A DNA stretch of 14,049 nt from CAYYOS01 sp964473355. Its GTDB lineage: Bacteria; Pseudomonadota; Gammaproteobacteria; Burkholderiales; REEB80. The DNA is taken from NCBI GenBank assembly GCA_964473355.1, contig CAYYOS010000064.1:1-14049 (forward strand), in the 5' to 3' direction. The notes under the pieces are model-generated. The model saw only the letters and a list, made by a program, of their open reading frames with translations, searched no databases and was not told where the DNA came from. Shown in pieces: positions 7,979-14,049 of this stretch; within the stretch, counting starts at the first letter, position 1, and every line of letters starts with the position of its first letter. Made by a program: the position numbers and the translations under genes.

Positions 7979-8009
7979 ACTGATAAGTATGCGTCTCATA
8001 CTTATCAGT
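7979..8009 (+). promoter_or_regulatory. Perfect 13-bp hairpin spanning the rapZ start codon
   Basis: ACTGATAAGTATG (7979-7991) is followed by the loop CGTCT (7992-7996) and the exact reverse complement CATACTTATCAGT (7997-8009). The left arm starts on the base after the hprK stop and ends with the rapZ ATG, so in the mRNA the start codon is fully paired. No good Shine-Dalgarno site precedes that ATG. The right arm is rapZ codons 3-7. A natural reading is translational coupling: a ribosome finishing hprK opens the stem and lets rapZ start. It lacks a T-run and is AT-rich, so it does not look like a terminator. The structure is seen directly; the regulatory role is inferred. Confidence 0.7.
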
Positions 8010-8846
8010 GGTTTGTCTGGCTCGGGGAAAAGTATCGCGCTAAAGGTTTTAGAGGATGTTGGCTATTACTGCGTCGACAACCTCCCAATAAAACTGCTGC
8101 CCGCCACCGCAAAATTTTTGGCTGATGAGTCCTACCATCATGCCGCCATTAGTGTAGACGCCCGCAGCGGCATTTCCGCACCGGAGCTACCCGCCCAGGT
8201 TGATGTCATACGTCATTCCGAGCAAATCGATTTACGCATTCTTTTTCTCGAGGCCAGTTCCGTAACCTTGGTCAAGCGTTTCAGCGAAACCCGCAGGCGC
8301 CACCCTCTCAGCGCGGAGCATCTCACGCTGCCAGAGTGCATACAATACGAACGTGAAATGTTGGAAGGTATAGCGGCCATTGCGCACCGCATTGACACCA
8401 GCGAGTTGAGTCCCAATACTCTGCGCAGCTGGATAAAAGATCTGGTGGAGCTAGACCGCTCTGGCTTAACCTTGCTGTTTGAATCTTTCGGTTTTAAAAA
8501 TGGCATTCCCTTGGATGCCGATTTTGTTTTTGATGTGCGCTGCCTACCGAATCCCCATTACGATCCCAAACTACGCCCACTGAGCGGCAAGGACGGCGAG
8601 GTCGTTAGCTTTTTAGAAAGCCAAACTGAAGTTACCGATATGCTCGCCGATATTAAAGCGTTCATTGAGAAATGGCTGCCCTGGTACATTCGGGACAATC
8701 GCAGTTATTTGACCATTGCCCTAGGGTGCACTGGCGGTCAACATCGTTCGGTCTATATGGTAGAAAAATTGGGTGAGTATTTCTCGGCAAAGCAACGGGT
8801 ACTGGTTCGGCATCGCGAGTTAAAAAGGAGGCCCAATGAGGTATGA
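7989..8846 (+). CDS. rapZ: RNase adapter protein RapZ
   Basis: Cytosolic P-loop protein. In E. coli RapZ binds the small RNA GlmZ, brings RNase E to it and so controls glucosamine-6-phosphate synthase, the entry step to cell-envelope sugars. I start it at the ATG at 7989, 11 bases after hprK, giving 285 residues, the family size. The frame stays open upstream into hprK, but the family begins with a short strand right before the P-loop, as here (MRLILISGLSGSGKS, Walker A G8-S15). Other conserved parts are GYYCVDNLP (25-33), FSETRRRHPLS (98-108), FDVRCLPNPHYD (181-192) and GCTGGQHRSV (246-255) in the RNA/metabolite-binding C-terminal half. GLSGSGKS and GGQHRS look betaproteobacterial. It overlaps ubiX by 11 bases. 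Whether it acts on a GlmZ-like RNA here is unknown. Confidence 0.95.
   Translation: MRLILISGLSGSGKSIALKVLEDVGYYCVDNLPIKLLPATAKFLADESYHHAAISVDARSGISAPELPAQVDVIRHSEQIDLRILFLEASSVTLVKRFSETRRRHPLSAEHLTLPECIQYEREMLEGIAAIAHRIDTSELSPNTLRSWIKDLVELDRSGLTLLFESFGFKNGIPLDADFVFDVRCLPNPHYDPKLRPLSGKDGEVVSFLESQTEVTDMLADIKAFIEKWLPWYIRDNRSYLTIALGCTGGQHRSVYMVEKLGEYFSAKQRVLVRHRELKRRPNEV
8825..8831 (+). promoter_or_regulatory. Strong ribosome binding site for ubiX inside the rapZ 3' end
   Basis: AAGGAGG ends 4 bases before the ubiX ATG at 8836 and lies within the last codons of rapZ. It fixes the ubiX start even though the gene overlaps rapZ, and suggests ubiX can be initiated independently of rapZ translation. 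Confidence 0.75.
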
Positions 8847-9471
8847 CGGCAACAGCCGAACCATCACGCTGGCCTTCACCGGCGCCTCCGGCATGCCTTA
8901 TGGCATGCGTCTATTGGAGCTGCTATTGGCCAGCGGGCATCATGTTTATTTGCTTTATTCGCAGGTGGCGCAAATTGTCGCCAAGCAGGAAATGAATCTT
9001 GTATTACCGTCACGAGCCCAGGACTTAGAACGTCTATTGCAAACCCGTTATGCGAATTCTTCGGGTTTGCTACGCGTTTTTGGCCGTGAGGAATGGTTTT
9101 GCCCCGCGGCATCCGGCTCTAACCCGGCCGACGCTATGGTGATTTGTCCTTGCACCATGGGAACCTTAGCGGCAGTGGCGGTGGGTTTAAGCGATAATCT
9201 AATCGCGCGCGCAGCAGATGTGATGATCAAGGAAAAACGTAAGCTAATTATTGTCCCGCGGGAAACGCCGTTTTCCGCCATCCATCTAAATAATATGCTG
9301 ACATTAGCCAACGCCGGTTGCGTCATCTTGCCCGCTAATCCAGGCTTCTATCATCATCCCAAAACCATCGATGATCTTGTGGATTTCGTGGTGGCACGCA
9401 TACTGGATCACTTAGAAATTCCCCATACCTTATTGCCCCGTTGGGGTAGCGAAACATCACTGGAAGCATAG
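8836..9471 (+). CDS. ubiX: UbiX-family flavin prenyltransferase
   Basis: Makes prenylated FMN from FMN and dimethylallyl phosphate. The product is the cofactor of UbiD-type decarboxylases, notably in ubiquinone synthesis. The 211-residue protein has the flavoprotein fold with the FMN loop TGASGMPYG (15-23) and the family core from about 107: CPCTMGTLAAVAVGLSDNLI, then AADVMIKEKRKLIIVPRETPFS. Near the C-terminus ANPGFYHHPKTIDDLVDFVV is the conserved lid region. The length is typical. The start is set by a strong ribosome binding site and overlaps rapZ by 11 bases; its stop overlaps the next gene's GTG by one base. The UbiD partner is not in the window. Pad1-type decarboxylase partners are possible, but the ubiquinone role is the default for a proteobacterium. 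Confidence 0.93.
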   Translation: MRYDGNSRTITLAFTGASGMPYGMRLLELLLASGHHVYLLYSQVAQIVAKQEMNLVLPSRAQDLERLLQTRYANSSGLLRVFGREEWFCPAASGSNPADAMVICPCTMGTLAAVAVGLSDNLIARAADVMIKEKRKLIIVPRETPFSAIHLNNMLTLANAGCVILPANPGFYHHPKTIDDLVDFVVARILDHLEIPHTLLPRWGSETSLEA

Positions 9472-10142
9472 TGGCACGGCCTACACTAAGGCAACAATTA
9501 GAAACTTTCTTCCAGCGCAAGGGTAGTCTGGACCCGTTTGAATTACCGATTTTTCCCTTGAACGCCGTGCTTTTTCCTGGCGGCCTACTTCCGCTACGTA
9601 TTTTCGAGCAACGCTATATGGACATGATAAAGGCGTGCTTAAAAAATGATCGGCCGTTCGGGGTGGCGCTCATTAAAGATGGTTCGGAAACGGGTGCTGC
9701 AACGACGGAAGAAGTGGGCTGCGTGGCCACCGTTGTTGATTGGGATATGCAGGAACTGGGTATACTTAACGTCAAAGCCTTAGGTGTCGAACCCTCAAAA
9801 AATGTGGCTGAAGTCGAACGCTTTGTCATCGCGGACACGTGGATACTGGATGGGGGGCTAATGATGGCGAAGGTGAATCGCGTCTCTGCTGAGCCTGCAA
9901 CCGAGTTGGCGACAAAGAATCAGCGCTGCGCGCAAATCCTCCAACAAATTATAGAGCGGCTGGGCCCGGAAAATTTTAATAGTCCTTTGGCTTACGACGA
10001 CGCCGTATGGGTGAGTTATCGCTTAGCCGAGGTATTGCCCTTAAAATTATTGGCTAAACAACAAATGCTGGAGATGAATGATCCTGCCATGCGTATTGAA
10101 ATTCTTCATAACTTTCTGATTCAACAAGGCTTAGCTAATTAA
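9471..10142 (+). CDS. LON peptidase substrate-binding domain protein
   Basis: A stand-alone protein related to the N-terminal substrate-binding domain of Lon protease, without the AAA+ or peptidase parts. The 223 residues carry the domain signature LPIFPLNAVLFPGGLLPLRI (25-44) followed by FEQRYMDMI, then GVALIKDGSETG and a helical C-terminal third. The true role of these short Lon-N proteins is not established; substrate recognition or adaptor work is a guess from the domain. I take the GTG at 9471, whose G is the last base of the ubiX TAG stop, giving a one-base overlap typical of stop-restart coupling. An upstream start would run into ubiX and a later one would cut into the N-terminal helix. 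DUF924 follows after 29 bases. Confidence 0.88.
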   Translation: MARPTLRQQLETFFQRKGSLDPFELPIFPLNAVLFPGGLLPLRIFEQRYMDMIKACLKNDRPFGVALIKDGSETGAATTEEVGCVATVVDWDMQELGILNVKALGVEPSKNVAEVERFVIADTWILDGGLMMAKVNRVSAEPATELATKNQRCAQILQQIIERLGPENFNSPLAYDDAVWVSYRLAEVLPLKLLAKQQMLEMNDPAMRIEILHNFLIQQGLAN

Positions 10143-10171
10143 GCACAAGAGTCAGCTCCTGAACGCGCGCT

Positions 10172-10777
10172 ATGCAAGCTGAGGAAGTCTTAAATTTTTG
10201 GTTCGGCCGCTTAAATGAACACGGGCTGCCGCGCCCGACACGCTCTACATTTTGGTTTCAGAAGGACGCTACTGCGGATAAAATTATCCGCGTTTACTTT
10301 GAACCCCATCTAAAAGCCGCCATCGCTGGCGAGTTGGATAGCTGGGCCGAGACGCCGCGTGGGCGTCTGGCCCTAATCGTCTTATGCGATCAATTCTCTC
10401 GCAATATGTACCGAGCCACACCGGCCGCGTTTATGCAAGACGATAAAGCTCTGCAACTTTGCACAACGGGCATCGACCTCGGGATGGATCAGCAACTTGC
10501 CCCCATCGAGCGCGTGTTTTTTTACTTTCCCTTAGAGCACGCCGAAAACCTGGAGGCCCAGGAGCGCTGCGTGGAAGTGCTCACTACGGTGATTACTGTA
10601 AGCGACGAGCCCGCCAAAACGCGGCTAAACACTTTTCTAGACTATGCGGTAATGCATAGAGACATTATTGCTCGCTTTGGACGCTTTCCCCACCGAAATA
10701 AAATTCTTGGTCGAGCTTCCACCGAAGAGGAGCTGCATTATATGACACATGGAGGTGCGACTTTTGGCCAAGCCTAA
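10172..10777 (+). CDS. DUF924 family protein (TPR-like helical)
   Basis: An all-helical conserved protein of unknown function in the DUF924 family. The 201 residues show the family's recognisable blocks in order: EVLNFWFG (5-12), LCDQFSRNMYR (71-81), FFYFPLEHAEN (116-126) and HRDIIARFGRFPHRNKILGR (162-181), followed by STEEE. There is no signal peptide or membrane segment, so it is probably cytosolic. DUF924 folds like TPR repeats, which suggests protein binding, but no partner or reaction is known to me. It lies 29 bases after the LON-domain gene and seems to close the long rightward run of genes, being followed by 153 bases of AT-rich spacer. Confidence 0.9.
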   Translation: MQAEEVLNFWFGRLNEHGLPRPTRSTFWFQKDATADKIIRVYFEPHLKAAIAGELDSWAETPRGRLALIVLCDQFSRNMYRATPAAFMQDDKALQLCTTGIDLGMDQQLAPIERVFFYFPLEHAENLEAQERCVEVLTTVITVSDEPAKTRLNTFLDYAVMHRDIIARFGRFPHRNKILGRASTEEELHYMTHGGATFGQA

Positions 10778-10930
10778 TTTTTATTCTTTAAATTTCATAT
10801 GGTTATTACATATTGTTGCTGAACTAGGTTCGCAAGTGGAATTTTCTTAATACTGCGCGGGTCAAATCAGTAATACCCTCATAAAGAGAATTTCCTGGTT
10901 GTTTTCAACAATTAATGTAATGATGCTAGC
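10778..10930. promoter_or_regulatory. AT-rich spacer before the RlpA-like gene
   Basis: A 153-base stretch between the DUF924 stop and the RlpA-like start, visibly more AT-rich than its surroundings. It probably holds the RlpA-like gene's promoter. A small inverted repeat TTGTT-TTC-AACAA (10899-10911) lies 19 bases before the start codon and could be an operator or chance. I could not find a -35/-10 pair I would defend, nor a stem with T-run that would terminate the upstream operon. No open frame of note is visible. Confidence 0.35.
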
Positions 10931-11557
10931 ATGACTATGAAAATATTAATGACGTTATCTTATTCCGTGGCAACGCTTTTAAGCGTGGCGGCGTGTGTAC
11001 CGAGGCAAACGACCCTCGGTGACGCTAAAACTACGCAGCACATTTTAGTTGATAACGCTTTTGTCGCGGATACGGCGCCACTAACGGAACCAGCGGTGGC
11101 TAGCGGCGTTACGTTAAACAGCTCGATCGCGGTCGATTTATTAAGCCGACCTAGTGATGGATTAGGTCCTGCCGAAGCGCTATCCGGAGAAGGCTCAACC
11201 ACCATTGAAACGGGTAAAGCCTCTTATTATGGCCCCGGGTTCCATGGCAAAAAAACCGCCAGTGGTAGCATCTATGATATGCATCAATTAGTTGCGGCGC
11301 ATCCCACCTTACCCTTTGGCACCATCGTGCGGGTTACCAACCACAAAAATCAGCGCTCGGTCAACGTGCGTATTGTGGATCGCGGCCCAGTAAAACGGAT
11401 AGTTAAACAAGGGGTGATTATCGATTTATCGGTGGGCGCTGCTCAAAAACTGGGCTTTATTCGTTCCGGGCGTACCCCGGTCTCCCTAGACTTGGTAAAG
11501 TTGGGTAAAAGTCCCACCCATAAAACCGCTACCAACAATCAGTACGCTTTAAACTAG
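10931..11557 (+). CDS. RlpA-family lipoprotein with double-psi beta-barrel, no SPOR domain
   Basis: Probable outer-membrane lipoprotein of the RlpA family, whose studied members (Pseudomonas) are lytic transglycosylases acting on denuded septal glycan. The 208-residue product has a lipoprotein signal with lipobox VAAC (C22; an alternative ATG at 10937 would make it C20), a low-complexity linker (about 25-92) and a DPBB domain (about 95-192): GKASYYGPGFHGKKTASG, AAHPTLPFGT, VRIVDRGP and IIDLSVGAA. It ends soon after, without the C-terminal SPOR domain that takes RlpA to the septum. At the position where RlpA has a conserved Glu (TASGE), this protein has Ser113; the conserved His124 and Asp150 are kept. 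DRGP and IIDLS are separated by nine residues, longer than the roughly five I expect. Family is firm; enzymatic activity is doubtful. Confidence 0.88.
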   Translation: MTMKILMTLSYSVATLLSVAACVPRQTTLGDAKTTQHILVDNAFVADTAPLTEPAVASGVTLNSSIAVDLLSRPSDGLGPAEALSGEGSTTIETGKASYYGPGFHGKKTASGSIYDMHQLVAAHPTLPFGTIVRVTNHKNQRSVNVRIVDRGPVKRIVKQGVIIDLSVGAAQKLGFIRSGRTPVSLDLVKLGKSPTHKTATNNQYALN

Positions 11558-11570
11558 CACGATCTCGCAG

Positions 11571-11954
11571 TTATTCCGCTGCACTTTTTTCTAGTAATTT
11601 AAACCCCCCGATTATCCCGTCTATGAGTCCCTGAATTTCCGCGTTCAAGGCTAAGCCTTGCATGGAAATCGGGTGATGACGACGGCGCACGGCGCTGGGC
11701 CAATCCGGACAACGACTTATCACCTGTTCATCTAATGTAATTACGAGATCAAGTTCCAAACGCAAAGTATCCGCGAGCACCAAGCAGGTATTATCAACCT
11801 CATTTACATCGACGCTATTACCACTACACCGCGGCGCTGCCGCAAAGGCGATGAGCCACTCAGCAACCGCGCGATTGGCGTATCGCTCTGCAACCGATGC
11901 TGGATATGGCGTAGCACTCGCAAATAAGATCCGGGCTTTGCGTTTAAAAGGCAT
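11571..11954 (-). CDS. Degenerate low-molecular-weight phosphatase/ArsC-fold protein, probably catalytically dead
   Basis: A 127-residue protein that resembles the LMW protein-tyrosine-phosphatase/arsenate-reductase fold but lacks its chemistry. The N-terminus KARILFASATPYPASVAERYANR (6-28) lines up with the family's P-loop strand and helix (VLFLC-x5-RS-x2-AE). The nucleophilic Cys is Ser13, the phosphate-binding Arg is Ala19, and only Ser20 and the AE pair remain. Later, LDLVITLDE (68-76), CPDWP (82-86) and RRHHPIS (91-97) match the ArsC pattern DLVITVCDE, CPxFP, HWP, but the Asp-Pro general acid after HWP is absent. The gene converges on the RlpA-like gene with 13 bases between stops and diverges from the flavin-protein gene at 12055. 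Frame and codon use look like a living gene. The family assignment is from pattern matching by eye; a non-catalytic binding role is inference. Confidence 0.65.
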   Translation of the reverse strand: MPFKRKARILFASATPYPASVAERYANRAVAEWLIAFAAAPRCSGNSVDVNEVDNTCLVLADTLRLELDLVITLDEQVISRCPDWPSAVRRRHHPISMQGLALNAEIQGLIDGIIGGFKLLEKSAAE

Positions 11955-12054
11955 CTTGGTATTATCTTAGGCTAAGCACCTCATGACGTTGGATTTTTTG
12001 ACGCATGAGGCGTTATAACCTCTGCGTCGCAGTGCCTTGGTGATCCGCTAACAC
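11955..12054. promoter_or_regulatory. Divergent spacer with nested inverted repeats
   Basis: This 100-base region separates two divergent genes and should hold both promoters. It contains CCTCATG (11979-11985) with its exact complement CATGAGG (12004-12010). The right arm is shared with two alternative pairings: ACGC (12001-12004) with GCGT (12010-12013), and GAGG (12007-12010) with CCTC (12019-12022). GTTATAAC (12012-12019) is itself an 8-bp palindrome. TTATAA within it could be a -10 for the rightward gene, with TTGGAT (11989-11994) as a weak -35 at 18 bases. A small palindrome CTTAG-G-CTAAG sits at 11966-11976. Operator function is speculative. Confidence 0.35.
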
Positions 12055-12603
12055 ATGGCTAAATTTTGTTCGGCACTTGATACAAATCTCATCTCGTTTA
12101 TTCAGGCGCAACGCATTTTTTTCACCGGCAGCGCCCCGGCAGCGGGGCGAATTAATGTCTCCCCCAAGGGTATGGACAGCTTTGCCGTCATCAGCCCTCA
12201 GGAAGTAGCTTATCTGGATTTAACCGGTAGCGGCAACGAAACCGCCGCGCACATAAAACAAAATGGGCGGCTAACCATTATGTTTTGCAGTTTTGCCGCG
12301 GATCCACTTATTTTGCGACTCTATGGAAAGGGTTTTGTGGTGCGCCGCCAAGATGAGCTTTGGGAATTCTATCGGCCGTTTTTTCCCAGCCTGCCTGGGG
12401 AGCGTCAAATAATCGGTTTACGCGTGGAGTCTGTTCAGACTTCTTGCGGTTACGCCGTGCCCGAATACACGTACCAGGGGGAGCGGCCCACGTTGATGCG
12501 CTGGGCGCAAAAAAAAGGCCCCGCCGGTTTATTAGCTTATTGGCAGGAAAAAAATCAAACCAGCATAGACGGCTTACCTTCCGACTTACTGACGCCAAAA
12601 TAG
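12055..12603 (+). CDS. Pyridoxamine 5'-phosphate oxidase family flavin protein
   Basis: A 182-residue split-barrel protein of the PNPOx-like superfamily, expected to bind FMN or F420-type cofactors; the substrate is unknown. Conserved blocks are FIQAQRIFFTGSAP (15-28), GRINVSPKGMDSF (31-43), VAYLDLTGSGNETAAHI (51-67), GRLTIMFCSF (71-80), LRLYGKG (87-93) and VQTSCGYAVPEY (127-138). The last block marks the subgroup of general PNPOx-like proteins and is not found in true PdxH, so a vitamin B6 role should not be assumed. No signal peptide. The ATG at 12055 gives the expected N-terminus; the ribosome binding site is weak. It stands divergent from the pseudo-phosphatase-like gene and 39 bases before fadE. 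Confidence 0.88.
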   Translation: MAKFCSALDTNLISFIQAQRIFFTGSAPAAGRINVSPKGMDSFAVISPQEVAYLDLTGSGNETAAHIKQNGRLTIMFCSFAADPLILRLYGKGFVVRRQDELWEFYRPFFPSLPGERQIIGLRVESVQTSCGYAVPEYTYQGERPTLMRWAQKKGPAGLLAYWQEKNQTSIDGLPSDLLTPK

Positions 12604-12633
12604 ACCTATACTATAGTTACGCTCACGCTATTT

Positions 12634-12638
12634 GAGGA
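12634..12638 (+). promoter_or_regulatory. Ribosome binding site for fadE
   Basis: GAGGA lies 4 bases before the ATG at 12643. The short 39-base spacer also has CTATA-C-TATAG (12606-12616), containing TATACT that could pass for a -10, but with no matching -35, so a separate fadE promoter is uncertain. Confidence 0.6.
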
Positions 12639-12642
12639 AAAT

Positions 12643-14049
12643 ATGACAGCTCCAGTGTGGATAGCTCTAATAATCGGTTCAGCTGGGGTGCTCGCTTATT
12701 TTTCGGCAAGCGGCTGGCTGTGGAGTGCCGTTGCGGGCTTGTTGCTTTTGCTGGCCACCTATCTCGGCGGTTTTTCTCCCGCGCTGGTTCTTTTGTGGTT
12801 TGGGCTGGTCTTTTTTTCCTTATTCAACGTCAATTTTGTCCGCCGGCGCTTACTGTCNNNNNNNNNNGTTACCAAGCGTTTCGCAAACTGAGCGTGAGGC
12901 CTTAGAGGCAGGCAGCATCGGTTGGGAGGGTGAGCTTTTTAAGGGAAAGCCTGATTGGCGGCGTTTGCTGGCACTGCCCCGGCCGACTTTAAGCCCCGCC
13001 GAGGTCGAGTTTATCAATGGTCCGGTCGAAGAACTATGCGGCATGTTAGACGATTGGCAAATCACCCACGAGCTTTTCGATCTGCCGCCTGAGGTGTGGA
13101 AGTTCATTAAAACCCAGGGTTTTCTGGGGATGATCATTCCTAAAACGTATGGTGGCCTGGGCTTCTCGGCGTTAGCGCACTCCGAGGTGATCGCTAAATT
13201 ATCTAGCCGTAGCGGCGCAGCGGCGGTCTCGGTAATGGTTCCCAATTCCTTGGGCCCGGCGGAATTATTGCTGCACTATGGAACCGACCTGCAAAAACAA
13301 TATTTCTTACCGCGCCTAGCAAAAGGTCTGGAGATGCCGTGCTTTGCGCTTACCTCGCCGGAGGCGGGGTCCGACGCGGCATCCATGCCGGATAAAGGTA
13401 TCGTGGTACGCCAAGAATTCGCGGGCAATAAGAATGCGCTGGGAATTCTGCTGAACTGGGACAAGCGCTATATCACGCTAGCGCCCATCGCGACATTACT
13501 AGGTTTAGCTTTTCGCTTGCATGACCCTGATCACTTATTGGGTAACGCAGAAGACCTAGGCATTACCCTCGCGCTAATACCAACCGAAACACCGGGCGTA
13601 GAAATCGGCCGCCGGCATGTGCCGCTCGATGCTGCCTTTCAAAATGGTCCTACCCAGGGCAAGAATGTATTTATTCCTATGGATTGGATTATCGGCGGCC
13701 AAGCGCGTATAGGCCAAGGCTGGCGTATGTTAATGGAATGCCTGGCTGCTGGACGCGCGATTTCCTTGCCTTCAAATGCCACCGGGGCGGCAAAATTGGC
13801 AGCGCGTGCCACGGGGGCCTATGCCCGAGTTCGGGTGCAATTTAAAATGCCCATCGGTTATTTCGAGGGCGTGGAAGAAGCCTTGGCGCGCATTGCCGCC
13901 AATACTTACCTCATAGACGCAGCCCGCGTGATGACGGCGGGCGCCGTCGATAATGGCGAGAAGCCCGCGGTTGCTTCCGCCATGGTCAAATACCACCTTA
14001 CCGAACGCAGCCGTAAAGTCATCAACGATGCGATGGATGTGCACGGCGG
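12643..14049 (+). CDS. fadE: Acyl-CoA dehydrogenase FadE, 3' end beyond window, interrupted by assembly gap
   Basis: FAD enzyme for the first step of fatty-acid beta-oxidation, acyl-CoA to trans-2-enoyl-CoA, of the large membrane-associated E. coli FadE type rather than the short Acad type. The N-terminus has two or three hydrophobic segments (about residues 4-64). After ten Ns (12858-12867) the frame resumes at 12869 with LPSVSQTEREALEAG, then FKGKPDW, NGPVEELCGMLDDWQITHEL, VPNSLGPAELLLHYGT, CFALTSPEAGSDA (about 13342-13380, flavin loop), NKRYITLAPIATLLGLAF-like residues, GVEIGRRH, FQNGPTQGK, GQGWRMLMECLAAGRAISLP and MDVHGG at the right edge. These blocks track E. coli FadE closely. The C-terminal half, including the FadE-specific region, is outside. 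The two sides are in different frames because the N count is not the real gap length; I do not read it as a frameshift. Confidence 0.92.
12858..12867. other. Assembly gap (10 Ns) inside fadE
   Basis: Ten undetermined bases. Upstream the reading frame stops two bases into a serine codon (TCN), and downstream the first known base is the third base of a codon. The true gap must therefore be a multiple of three for an intact gene, which ten is not. By comparison with the FadE N-terminus from memory, about ten residues seem to be missing, so the real gap may be near 30 bases. Confidence 0.9.

Noticed and set aside
7884..7988. Upstream extension of the rapZ frame into hprK
   Set aside because: The frame is open, but the added 35 residues have no family counterpart, and RapZ proteins start right before the P-loop strand, as from 7989. 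I also see no slippery site that would support a frameshifted HprK-RapZ fusion.
7979..8009. The hprK/rapZ hairpin as an intrinsic terminator
   Set aside because: It is AT-rich, has no T-run after it, and the right arm is coding sequence of a conserved gene.
9470..9491. TGGCAC element as a sigma-54 -24 box near the LON-domain start
   Set aside because: No TTGC-type -12 element follows at the required spacing, and the bases are coding.
12360..12635. Second plus-strand frame overlapping the PNPOx-like gene
   Set aside because: It is out of frame with a conserved gene, Arg-rich and without domain resemblance.

Overview
The window is a chromosomal housekeeping segment from a Gram-negative proteobacterium, most likely a betaproteobacterium. 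The order kdsD-kdsC-lptC-lptA-lptB-rpoN-hpf-ptsN-hprK-rapZ is the standard LPS-transport / sigma-54 / nitrogen-PTS cluster. The presence of hprK, a RapZ with a GLSGSGKS P-loop and a GCTGGQHRS C-terminal motif, and a PtsN with an LPHAR active site are what I expect in Betaproteobacteria rather than enterics. This placement is inference from protein motifs. A run of ten Ns near the right end suggests a draft or metagenome assembly.

Layout. Positions 1-1082 (minus strand) hold the N-terminal part of a CPA2-type cation:proton antiporter, divergent from the main operon. Positions 1153-4620 carry kdsD, kdsC, lptC, lptA and lptB: two steps of Kdo synthesis, then the parts that carry LPS across the periplasm. 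Positions 4764-8846 carry rpoN, hpf, ptsN, hprK and rapZ: sigma-54, ribosome hibernation, nitrogen-PTS EIIA, HPr kinase/phosphorylase and an RNase adaptor. Positions 8836-10777 continue closely on the same strand with ubiX, a LON substrate-binding-domain protein and a DUF924 protein. Overlaps of 1 to 23 bases (lptC/lptA, lptA/lptB, ptsN/hprK, rapZ/ubiX, ubiX/LON) point to long co-transcribed, translationally coupled units.

The right part is more accessory. It has an RlpA-like lipoprotein (10931-11557), a convergent small gene whose product looks like a low-molecular-weight phosphatase/ArsC fold without its catalytic residues (11571-11954, minus), a divergent pyridoxamine-phosphate-oxidase-like flavin protein (12055-12603), and an E. 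coli-type FadE acyl-CoA dehydrogenase that runs off the right edge and contains the assembly gap.

The two observations most worth following are a perfect 13-bp inverted repeat with a 5-nt loop that spans the hprK/rapZ junction and locks up the rapZ start codon (7979-8009), and the apparent pseudo-phosphatase at 11571-11954. I found no CRISPR array, IS element, phage gene, tRNA or rRNA.
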